Positions 32,401-38,316 of a stretch of 38,316 nucleotides of DNA are shown piece by piece. How positions within the stretch are numbered: the stretch's first letter is position 1; each line of letters opens with the position of its first letter. This stretch comes from an uncultured Alphaproteobacteria bacterium (GTDB taxonomy: Bacteria; Pseudomonadota; Alphaproteobacteria; RF32; CAG-239). The DNA is taken from the NCBI GenBank assembly GCA_947588275.1, contig CANPYJ010000017.1:1-38316 (forward strand), written 5' to 3'. Both the position numbers and the translations under genes were made by a program. The notes beneath the pieces were generated by a model, which saw only the letters and a program-made list of their open reading frames with translations, searched no databases and had not been told where the DNA came from.

Positions 32401-32775
32401 ATTATTGGTTGAACTGTTGTTGCTGAAGGTCGCATCGCCTGTCAATTCAAAGGTTCCGCCCTGGTTATCCAAGACAACGCCCTGTTTGTCGCTCTGAAAA
32501 TTGTCAAACGTCAAACCGTCATGAACAGTCATCTTTTGGTTGCTTTTGAGCTGCATGCCCTTTTTGTCATTGCCGTTGAGGGTTGCGCCGTTGCCGGCAA
32601 CATCCATGTCATGTTTGGCCGCTCCAAGATCATTGGTCAGCGTTTCGGAACCCTCTTGAAAGGCGTACGAACCCTGGTTGGTGTCTTTGTAGGCGTCTTC
32701 AAAAGATGCCTGCGCATTTGCGGCAACCAGTGCCGTCGAAGTCAATAAAGCCAAACCCAATATGTTATTCTTCAT
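29428..32775 (-). CDS. Pmp-like autotransporter 1
   Basis: A 1,115-residue type V secretion protein. The signal peptide ends near ANAQA (residue 23). The passenger (about 25-700) is built of many short units in which FxxN (for example TFENN, SFVGN, TFKDN) is followed by GGAIYN or GGAIHN, the repeat seen in chlamydial polymorphic membrane proteins; it should fold as a right-handed beta helix on the surface. A linker (about 700-850) precedes the beta-barrel translocator, which includes GYAYGQTDIDGFHRQTD and ends QDHSGLLGMKYKL. Adhesion or immune interaction is the usual role. It is divergent from, and homologous to, the gene at 33313. Confidence 0.9.
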   Translation of the reverse strand: MKNNILGLALLTSTALVAANAQASFEDAYKDTNQGSYAFQEGSETLTNDLGAAKHDMDVAGNGATLNGNDKKGMQLKSNQKMTVHDGLTFDNFQSDKQGVVLDNQGGTFELTGDATFSNNSSTNNDGGVFYNETNGHITLKDGEHTFENNTVHRERASQGVGGAIYNKGTVEMSGTNTFKDNKADTGFGGAIHNVGQVTLDGTTSFVGNQAKGGGDLNRGGAVSNNKDFTIKGKKVTFEKNQAYAGGAVYNDRSYSNTGVFTVETEEAVFSENKSDTSGGAIFNGTDVTITGHSVFKDNEAKLGGAISNQGGTVKMGETVFDGNKAESGGALSNITRSNGHATVSFNGAVEFKNNSAETGSGGAIYNNAEGSEITMSNAKFENNTAKFGGAVMNASDAVMNLTDASFSGNTSSNSGGAYYNWGAQTNLHGTNTFENNTSSNSGGAIYSDGTINIENGSLTFAHNQATAGGGAVYNAGIVNSQADITFEGNSSEKNGGAIYNSKTFTAQDGELTFSHNEAANMGGAIYNSGTVSSQKHATFKDNAAKYGGAVLNYGGTLELKDGGDFENNKATTGGGAIYNWNKGTVTLEGNTNFVNNSTDGSKGGAIYNDTDSTVKIKGDAVFSGNRVNGSDGDFNDIYNQGNVNVASNSKLTLDGGIDGNGKLVFETGSELVATAGKTTITNQVTNNGAKLTLLMKNGYKGGTVDLIGDGGSLDKNFELQNNTFYNLKEGATNGAYEVSRKSAGEIRGALRTDANSAAAVEALIYDRAPDENHQFNHVADSVSAKLQSADTLQEGLDDIAAWSPETADMVQQEQTTISNEIFGAVGSRLSSGTASDWRGIFSGENPYRDANAWVQLMGNHAKLDTAYGAHGWSSDTYGIALGLERKFGLFWKAGIGYAYGQTDIDGFHRQTDVNTNTGFVYGEYKPSNWFLNGILSYGWSDYKEKKKVAEYLIHAKYSVKTLGMQLVTGYEFFAPYGLKFVPQLGLRYLNLDQDGYTDTAGLHVSGRNSDIITGLFGAKISQPWILRNRMVITPELRIATTYDLERPDGDSVVSLPNGQGYRVKGQPLNRLGVEVGAGVSMEVNKDTDISANYEGHFRSHYQDHSGLLGMKYKL

Positions 32776-32808
32776 TTGTTTTCCCGTTACAATTTTGGTC
32801 TAAGTTCT

Positions 32809-32837
32809 TCTATAAACAGGCATAAAAATAACAACAA
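32809..32837 (-). promoter_or_regulatory. Candidate promoter of autotransporter 1
   Basis: On the minus strand TTGTTG (32832-32837) and TATAGA (32809-32814) are 17 bases apart, about 35 bases before the ATG at 32775. The rest of the 530-base divergent gap (32838-33223) is AT-rich and holds no credible gene. Confidence 0.45.
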
Positions 32838-33223
32838 GTTAAAAAATAACTTATAAAATTTTGTTCATGTAAATGATTCACGATAAGCGCAAAATGATAG
32901 AGAGTGTGCCGGATAAATCTTTTGCAAGACAAAAATCATTGAGAAGCCGATAATATTCGTCAACACTTGGGGCAACATAAAATAATTTCTGACAAATGTC
33001 AAGCGCTTTATCGAATTTTTTGTCCAGCCGGCGACATTATTTTGTGCTTCGATATTCTGTATATAAAGACGGTAAATTGCAGAGATGGTAAAATTGACTG
33101 TTTTTGTAAATTTTACACTTTTCCTTTTGTCGCAAGAACAATTTAAAAATAAGTAAAAATAAGACGTTGCTATATTTTTCCAAAGATAAGCATGCCATTT
33201 AGACAACCGGGTGCAAATATTTA

Positions 33224-33251
33224 TTGACTTTAGAAATCGCTTGTATATAAT
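33224..33251 (+). promoter_or_regulatory. Promoter of autotransporter 2
   Basis: TTGACT (33224-33229) and a consensus TATAAT (33246-33251) are 16 bases apart, about 60 bases before the ATG at 33313. Confidence 0.65.
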
Positions 33252-33312
33252 GAAGCTGTTTAGTCCGATTAGACTATAAACTTTATGCGCAAATAAAGAT
33301 AAGGATTTGAAA

Positions 33313-36300
33313 ATGAAAAAAGAATTTTTGTTTACTACAGCCTTGGCGGCGGTTAGCTTTGCGGCGTCAAACGCTTGGGCTACCGCTTCTAATGCGTGGG
33401 ACGGAAAAGATTTTACCAATCAAACAACTCATAAAGTTGTTACCGATAACATGGAGGCAAATGATTTTACGGTATCACAAAATAAAAATACCGGTAACGG
33501 CGGCGGTGGCGCGATATATGTCCAAAAGCCGGAAGTTAACAATGGTTATACGCCTGGTTCGCTTACGCTGAATGGCGGTACATTTTATCATAATCATGCC
33601 AAATATGACGGCGGTGCGATTGGCAACTATGGCGATTTGAACATTAATGGCACCAAATTTAGAAACAACACGGCGCAAACGGAAGCAAAAGACAACAATA
33701 GTCCCATTGGCGGCGGTGCGTTGTCTTTGGGTATTGATTCGCACACAACCATCAGAGGCGCTGAATTTACAGCAAATTTGTCAGGTTATAACGGCGGCGC
33801 AATTGCCACCCGCAGAACAGTGGAGAGTTCGAAAGAAAGTAAACCGCTTCATCACTATTTGGAAATTTATGATTCGACGTTTTTAGGCAATGAAGTCTTT
33901 GATGCCAAAAAAGGAAATGGCGGAGGCTACGGCGGCGCGATTGCAACCACGTTTGAAGGTACCAAGATAAGCGGCAGCACTTTTGTGGCAAACCAGGCTA
34001 ATAAAGGCGGTGGCGCCATTTATTTAACCGGTTTGGTTAAAAAGAATGATAGTACTCTGGAAGATGAAACACACAGAGGCGGCACATTACTGGTTGAAAA
34101 TTCCAATTTTTTGAGCAATAACGCGCTTCAAGGTCAAGGCGGCGCAATTCTTACGGGCACAAATTCAACTTCGTTAGATGTCAATGGTTCTACATTTGAA
34201 GGAAATAGCGCCAAGTTTGGCGGCGGCGCGATTTGGTCCGGCTCCTCAACCAACATCCGCAACAGCACCTTTAAGAACAACAGAACAACGGCCACAGCCT
34301 ATAATAACGATGATTTTTCTAAAGATGTCGAAAGCAGCAACGCTGAGGGCGGCGGTGCGCTTTTTGTCGGGTCGTCTTCAAAAGTTTTTATTGATGGTTC
34401 TACATTTGAAAACAATGCTTCCGGCACGGTCGGTGGCGCAATCGCAACCCGCGGTAACAGCAACGGTCAAAAAAGCAGCTTGACCATTAACAGATCCACT
34501 TTTAAGAAAAATACTTCCAAGGTTGCCGGCGGCGCGCTCAGTATTGGCAGTAAAGATGAAGGCACTGTTAAGGGGAACGAATTGAAAATCACGGAAAGTG
34601 ATTTTAATGAAAACTCCTCTAAAGTTGGCGGCGCTATCTATAACAGAGGTGAAATCAGCATTGAAAAAGGCAGCTTTAAGGATAATAGCTCTGAAGGCGT
34701 CGGCGGGGCTATCGTAAACAGCGGCGGCAGCTTGGAAGTTGCCGGTGTGACCTTTAGCGACAACCGTGCGACAACGGATGGCGGCGCGATTTATAATAAT
34801 AAAAAAGGCAATAAAGGTAATCTTAAAATTACAGGTGGCTTGTTTAAAGGAAACACCGCAAAAGGTAACGGCGGCGCTATTTTCAGCGGGGATGACACTG
34901 AAGGATTGTCCGTTGAAGACGTAACTTTTGAGAGCAACTCGGCTAAATTCGGCGGCGCGATTTCCTTGGACGGCGATAAGAATACCTTTGCCGGAAATAA
35001 TATTTTTAAGAGCAATATTGCTCAAGATGCCGGCGGTGCGTTGAACATCGCCGGTGACGGTAAAGTAACCTTTGCCGAAAACAGCGTTAACGTTTTTGAA
35101 GGCAATATGAGTAAGGATAATAAAGGCAATGACATCAACTTTGGCAATAACGGTTCCGTTGAAGTTGCAAAAGGCGCCACATTGTCGCTTGACGGCGGTA
35201 TTACCGGTGGAAATGGCACACTCACGCTCCACAACGGCTCAACCTTGATTGTTAAAGACACAACCAAAGTCGAAAGCGATGTTAAGAGCCAGAATACCGA
35301 GCCTCTCGGCGCAATTCAAGTGGTCGTTACAGACAAGACCATGCAGGGACAAAAGCTTCAGTTGATAGGTGAAGACGGTATTTTTACGAAAGACAAATTG
35401 GCAGAGAATCAATCGTCCATGAGTCTGAGCCCGACAGATCCGATGCCGCGGCGTTACACTTATGTGGAGTCAATGTTTGATCAGAATGCCAACAATCTTT
35501 ATCAATTTGAGAAAGAAGCCGGCTCAAACGGTGTCAGCTATGCCGTCAAAGAACGGTCTTCAGACGAAATTGCCGACAGATTGGGTGTGAAAGAAGTTGA
35601 AGCATCGACTTTGCTCGTCGCCTCTTCTTCCAAAACAGGAAGCGGCCGTTCTGATTTTGACGATGTGCAAAATATGCTCCGTCACGAAGCGCAATACGGC
35701 AAAAACAGCGCCTTGCTGAGCCGTTCGGCGGACGCGTTGGGTGCTGATGCCGCGCCGGTTGTCCATACGCGTGAAACCATGTTAAACAACATGATTTTTG
35801 ACGCGGCCAACGACGCTCTAGAGGATAATGCCTCGGCAATGCTTGTTCAGTCTGAAACCAATCCGTTGTTTGAAAAAGTCAAACTTTGGGCTAAAGGCTT
35901 ATTTAACCGCGCCGAAAAAAATGATACGGCCAAAGCTCACGGCTTTGATATTGATACGTATGGCGCTGCCATAGGTGTTGATAAAGTTGTCGGCAACGGT
36001 AAGGTCGGTTTGGGTTATGCCTATAACCATTCTGATATTGACGGCTATACGCGTGATACGGATGTCGAAACGCATACGGCGTTCGTTTATGGACAATATC
36101 AGCCGGCAGATTGGTATGTCAAAGGTGTCGCCGCATACAGCTGGTCAGACTATGAAGAAGACAAATCCGTTTTGGGTCATGACGCCAAAGCAAAGTATGA
36201 TGTCAATACAGTTGCCTTGGAAGGCTTGTATGGTTACAACATCCATACTCAAAACGGTTATGATATTACACCTGAGACCGGTTTGAGATATTTGCGCGCG

Positions 36301-36672
36301 TCACAAGACGCTTATACCAATGCGTTGGGCGTGCGTGTTCAAGATCGTGACATAGATGTGGTGACGGCAGTTGCCGGTATGAAAGTTGCAAAGAATTTTG
36401 AACTTTCCAACAATATGAACATCCGCCCGGAAGTTCACGCCGCGTTGACGTACGATTTGAACACCGATGACAACGATTCTGTTGTGTATCTTCCCAACGG
36501 TGCCTCGTATCGTGTGAATGGCGAGAAACTGGAACGCTTGGGCTATGAATTCGGTGCGAAAGTCTCAACCGACGTTACTTCTCAATGGGAAGTCGGTCTC
36601 GGTTATGATGGTAGATTCCGTCAGGATTATCAAGATCATACCGGCTTGGTTAGTGTTAAATATAAGTTTTAA
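33313..36672 (+). CDS. Pmp-like autotransporter 2
   Basis: A 1,119-residue autotransporter, paralogue of 29428-32775. The start at 33313 follows AAGGA at seven bases; a TTG two codons earlier is less likely. The signal peptide ends near NAWA (residue 24). The passenger again alternates FxxN and GGAI units (TFEGNSAKFGGGAIW, TFKKNTSKVAGGALS). The C-terminal barrel from about residue 855 includes GYAYNHSDIDGYTRDTDVET, closely matching its paralogue, and ends in VSVKYKF with the terminal Phe favoured for outer-membrane insertion by BAM. The passenger is much more diverged from its paralogue than the barrel. A terminator follows at 36690-36725. Confidence 0.9.
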   Translation: MKKEFLFTTALAAVSFAASNAWATASNAWDGKDFTNQTTHKVVTDNMEANDFTVSQNKNTGNGGGGAIYVQKPEVNNGYTPGSLTLNGGTFYHNHAKYDGGAIGNYGDLNINGTKFRNNTAQTEAKDNNSPIGGGALSLGIDSHTTIRGAEFTANLSGYNGGAIATRRTVESSKESKPLHHYLEIYDSTFLGNEVFDAKKGNGGGYGGAIATTFEGTKISGSTFVANQANKGGGAIYLTGLVKKNDSTLEDETHRGGTLLVENSNFLSNNALQGQGGAILTGTNSTSLDVNGSTFEGNSAKFGGGAIWSGSSTNIRNSTFKNNRTTATAYNNDDFSKDVESSNAEGGGALFVGSSSKVFIDGSTFENNASGTVGGAIATRGNSNGQKSSLTINRSTFKKNTSKVAGGALSIGSKDEGTVKGNELKITESDFNENSSKVGGAIYNRGEISIEKGSFKDNSSEGVGGAIVNSGGSLEVAGVTFSDNRATTDGGAIYNNKKGNKGNLKITGGLFKGNTAKGNGGAIFSGDDTEGLSVEDVTFESNSAKFGGAISLDGDKNTFAGNNIFKSNIAQDAGGALNIAGDGKVTFAENSVNVFEGNMSKDNKGNDINFGNNGSVEVAKGATLSLDGGITGGNGTLTLHNGSTLIVKDTTKVESDVKSQNTEPLGAIQVVVTDKTMQGQKLQLIGEDGIFTKDKLAENQSSMSLSPTDPMPRRYTYVESMFDQNANNLYQFEKEAGSNGVSYAVKERSSDEIADRLGVKEVEASTLLVASSSKTGSGRSDFDDVQNMLRHEAQYGKNSALLSRSADALGADAAPVVHTRETMLNNMIFDAANDALEDNASAMLVQSETNPLFEKVKLWAKGLFNRAEKNDTAKAHGFDIDTYGAAIGVDKVVGNGKVGLGYAYNHSDIDGYTRDTDVETHTAFVYGQYQPADWYVKGVAAYSWSDYEEDKSVLGHDAKAKYDVNTVALEGLYGYNIHTQNGYDITPETGLRYLRASQDAYTNALGVRVQDRDIDVVTAVAGMKVAKNFELSNNMNIRPEVHAALTYDLNTDDNDSVVYLPNGASYRVNGEKLERLGYEFGAKVSTDVTSQWEVGLGYDGRFRQDYQDHTGLVSVKYKF

Positions 36673-36689
36673 TATTTGACATTTCCTGT

Positions 36690-36725
36690 AAAAAGCGCTT
36701 CGGATACAAGTTCGGAGCGCTTTTT
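36690..36725 (+). terminator. Terminator of autotransporter 2
   Basis: AAAAAGCGCT / AGCGCTTTTT enclose a 16-base loop, 18 bases after the stop codon, with the T run on the plus strand. Confidence 0.8.
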
Positions 36726-36958
36726 ATTATGGGCTTGTTGTCTTCGCGTTCATAAAATTTTACACATAATGAAGAGAATCACAGAGTTCAGCTATTATAC
36801 TGTTTTTTCTTTTGTTTTCCGTAAGGCTGATTGTAGTTTTCAGCAGATTTTTAAATCACAAATTGTTATTTTTGCCAAAAATTTGAGTTTTGCGGTTATC
36901 CTGCACAGGCCGGCGTAAGCCGGCATTGTTTTAACCTATAAATTGTGGAGGAAGTGTA
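36726..36958. other. AT-rich intergenic stretch with a GCCGGC hairpin
   Basis: No credible gene is seen. The open frame 36676-36918 spans the terminator and lacks a start signal. Near its end GCCGGC-GTAA-GCCGGC (36910-36925) forms a tight hairpin followed by ATTGTTTT, possibly an attenuator or terminator ahead of the small ORF at 36959. Confidence 0.5.
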
Positions 36959-37120
36959 ATGTTATATAACATTAAACCAGCCAAAACTTCGAAACAAGAA
37001 TTAGCAAAAGAACTGCGTCGAATTAGTCGACGTATGAAAGTGGAGGGATATGTCAGCATGGCGAAGATTATCGTTAAGCTCGCTGAAATATTTGTCAACA
37101 ATGATAAAAGTCAAAAGTAG
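36959..37120 (+). CDS. Small protein of 53 residues, unknown function
   Basis: ATG at 36959 follows a strong GGAGGAAGTGTA site. The product starts MLYNIKPAKTSKQELAKE and is basic (LRRISRRMK), then weakly hydrophobic (MAKIIVKLAEIFV), ending NNDKSQK. It is below the size usually listed as an ORF, but the ribosome binding site is among the best in the window. The sequence suggests a small helical, possibly nucleic-acid-binding or membrane-associated protein. I do not recognise a family. Confidence 0.55.
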   Translation: MLYNIKPAKTSKQELAKELRRISRRMKVEGYVSMAKIIVKLAEIFVNNDKSQK

Positions 37121-37140
37121 TCTTATTCAATAAGCTACGG

Positions 37141-37217
37141 GCGGCGGGGTTCCTTATGGGGCTCCCGCTGCTAAAACCAAATTTGCGGTGAAGGTTATTG
37201 ATGAACCTTTAGCGCAA
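37141..37217 (+). ncRNA. Two stable hairpins, candidate structured RNA
   Basis: The first hairpin pairs GCGGCGGG (37141-37148) with CCCGCTGC (37164-37171) with one G-U pair. The second pairs TTGCG and AAGGTT (37183-37187, 37191-37196) with AACCTT and CGCAA (37204-37209, 37213-37217) around symmetrical three-base internal loops. They lie just downstream of the small ORF, and no T run follows either. A structured 3' UTR or a small RNA is possible; the call rests on visible pairing only. Confidence 0.35.
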
Positions 37218-37491
37218 CATTGTGATTAAAAATAAGGACTTAAGCCAAAATTTAAGCCCTCAATTTGTCGTGGCTGAAGACAATGTGCGGTTGTCGAGTA
37301 AAATGAAAGGTATCTGTGATGCGTTTTATCATCAGATACAATCCTTTTCAAAGCGTGACAATTTGCCACTTTTTATTTCCATAGTGATAATATATTGTTG
37401 CAAGGAAAGTTAATATGGCTAATATTTTATCTGTAATGTCATATTTATAATAATTGAAGCTAATATATTAGCTGTATATTGATGTCTATAA

Positions 37492-37656
37492 ACTGTTTAT
37501 TTTTTATCATTATCAATAAGTTTTGATAATTCGTTCAAAAATCCGACGGTATTGCACTATAAACGGAATTTGACAAATTCGCTTAATGCCAAAAAGCATT
37601 CTGCTTTAATTGACGCTTCCATTAATCAAATTCTGGAGAACTTACCCAAAAAGTAG
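37492..37656 (+). pseudogene. Degenerate coding remnant
   Basis: This frame reads without a stop from 37492 to a TAG at 37654-37656 and gives protein-like sequence (NSFKNPTVLHYKRNLTNSLN, then AKKHSALIDASINQILENL), but it has no ATG and no ribosome binding site. The frame at 37222-37413 just upstream has only a GTG start without a site. The stretch 37220-37660 may therefore be the decayed remains of one gene. The evidence is weak and no family is recognised. Confidence 0.25.
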
Positions 37657-37702
37657 TTTTTTGTTTGTCATGAGTATATAGATAAAAAAATTCGTTTTTT
37701 CG

Positions 37703-37730
37703 TTGACTCTTCTTTAAAAAATGATAATAA
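37703..37730 (+). promoter_or_regulatory. Candidate promoter of the WG-like repeat gene
   Basis: TTGACT (37703-37708) and TAATAA (37725-37730) are 16 bases apart, about 40 bases before the ATG at 37773. A four-codon frame, ATG to TAA at 37752-37766, lies in the leader. Confidence 0.5.
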
Positions 37731-37772
37731 ACATTTAAGAAAGAAAATTATTATGTTTAACAAATAAAAATT

Positions 37773-38303
37773 ATGAAACTTATTTTCAACAACGGTTGGT
37801 ACGTGTCGGGAACCGTGAAAAACTTTGCTCTCTATCGAGCGGATAAAACGCTTGTCGCTGACAAGTTAAGAGGCTGCAATGTCTATGAAAACGGTTGGTA
37901 TATGCTGGCAACGGCTGACGGCTGTGCTCTCTATCGGGCGGATGGAACCTTTGTTGCTGACAAGTTAAACGGCTGCTGCGCTTATAAAAATGGCTGGTAT
38001 AAGCTGAGAACAGCTGGCGGCTATGCTCTCTATCGGGCGGATGGATCGCTTATCGCCAACAAGTTAGGCGACTGCCATGTTTATTCCAACGGCTGGTATA
38101 AGCTGATAACGGATAACGGCTATGCTTTGTATCGGGCGGATGGGACCCTTGTTGCTGACAAGTTAGACGGCTGCACGGTCTTTGAAAACGGCAGGTATAA
38201 GCTAAAAACGGCTAACGGTTATGCTTTGTATCGGGCGAATGGAAAGTTGGTGGCTGATAGGCTCAAGGATTATGACGATGACAGCCACAGAACTTGGTAT
38301 TAA
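37773..38303 (+). CDS. Tandem 33-residue WG-like repeat protein
   Basis: A 176-residue protein made almost wholly of repeats: a short start (MKLIFNNGWYVSGTVKN), four full 33-residue units and a partial fifth ending ADRLKDYDDDSHRTWY. The unit is (aromatic)ALYRADGTLVADKLxGCxVYxNGWYKLxTANG. The order of a W/Y-containing strand, a D-G turn and an aromatic-Gly-W motif resembles the WG beta-repeat family, but the spelling is distinct. No signal peptide is seen, so a cytoplasmic or unusually exported location is likely. Each unit has a Cys at the same place. The ATG lacks a good ribosome binding site. A decayed relative lies at 525-788. Confidence 0.75.
   Translation: MKLIFNNGWYVSGTVKNFALYRADKTLVADKLRGCNVYENGWYMLATADGCALYRADGTFVADKLNGCCAYKNGWYKLRTAGGYALYRADGSLIANKLGDCHVYSNGWYKLITDNGYALYRADGTLVADKLDGCTVFENGRYKLKTANGYALYRANGKLVADRLKDYDDDSHRTWY
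37824..38219 (+). repeat. Four 99-base tandem repeats
   Basis: Units start at 37824, 37923, 38022 and 38121, each 99 bases, sharing stretches such as CTCTATCGGGCGGATGGA and GCTGACAAGTTA at the DNA level. A fifth partial unit starts at 38220. The two units of the remnant at 582-779 have the same length. Confidence 0.9.
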
Positions 38304-38316
38304 AATCTTAAAACCT

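Noticed and set aside
32865..33419. 184-residue minus-strand frame in the autotransporter gap
   Set aside because: It overlaps the promoter and signal-peptide region of autotransporter 2, has no ribosome binding site and reads like AT-rich noise.
33480..35100. Regularly spaced GGCGGCG strings, considered as a CRISPR-like or DNA repeat array
   Set aside because: They are Gly-Gly-Ala codons of the GGAI protein repeats inside an intact reading frame with irregular spacing.
34378..35232. 284-residue open frame antisense to autotransporter 2
   Set aside because: The repeat coding of the autotransporter leaves the antisense frame open; Phe/Ile/Ala-rich composition and no ribosome binding site.
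36676..36918. 80-residue plus-strand frame after autotransporter 2
   Set aside because: It runs through the terminator hairpin, has no ribosome binding site and mixed low-quality composition.
37752..37766. Four-codon leader frame before the WG-like repeat gene, considered as a leader peptide
   Set aside because: Too short, with a weak ribosome binding site and no codon pattern suggesting attenuation.

Overview
The window looks like a chromosomal segment of an alphaproteobacterium with moderate G+C. The evidence is the combination of a MipZ-type division-plane ATPase, the hybrid kinase CckA, the DnaA regulator HdaA, a SPOR-domain DD-carboxypeptidase, and a putative SOS box of the alphaproteobacterial direct-repeat type (GAAC-N7-GAAC) in front of a umuC-like gene. 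The genus cannot be named from sequence alone. The cell is probably flagellated: there is a flagellin start plus fliQ, fliR and flhB. It also displays large Pmp-like autotransporters.

Layout. 1-206: start of a flagellin gene cut by the window edge. 400-790: a short-repeat block abutting a broken copy of a 33-residue WG-like repeat gene. 1020-9176 (minus): seven closely packed genes pgm, GH114-like secreted protein, fliQ, fliR, flhB, cckA, hdaA, with overlaps or gaps of 9 bases or fewer; this joins flagellar export, cell-cycle phosphorelay and replication control. 9262-11258 (minus): mipZ overlapping a DD-carboxypeptidase gene. 11478-12833: tRNA-His, a Nudix hydrolase, a coiled-coil periplasmic protein and tRNA-Gln, with clear terminators. 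13031-14291 (minus): an ECF sigma operon comprising a single-pass small protein, the sigma factor and a His-rich Spy/CpxP-like periplasmic protein, preceded by an ECF-type promoter. 14342-17573 (minus): an Mla-type phospholipid transport operon, followed upstream by a small lipoprotein.

18049-22071 carries a DUF308 membrane protein, a glycosyltransferase, a HAD phosphatase and a single-chain (alpha2) glycyl-tRNA synthetase. 22241-29310 carries a Cys-rich secreted DUF1566/Lcl-type protein, a MerR regulator with a 19-base-spacer promoter, an MscS-type channel, two LEA-like repeat proteins, a DUF486 protein, the SOS-type umuC-like polymerase and a nucleoside deaminase.

29428-36672 holds two divergent, paralogous autotransporters of about 1,115 residues with GGAI/FxxN repeats like those of chlamydial Pmp proteins. 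36726-37772 is gene-poor, with one 53-residue small ORF, RNA-like hairpins and a degenerate coding stretch. 37773-38303 is an intact member of the WG-like repeat family whose broken relative lies at the other end of the window.

The most interesting candidates are the CnrYXH-like ECF module with its own promoter, the 33-residue repeat family, the Pmp-like divergent pair and the paired LEA-like genes. All function calls rest on reading motifs; no database search was possible.
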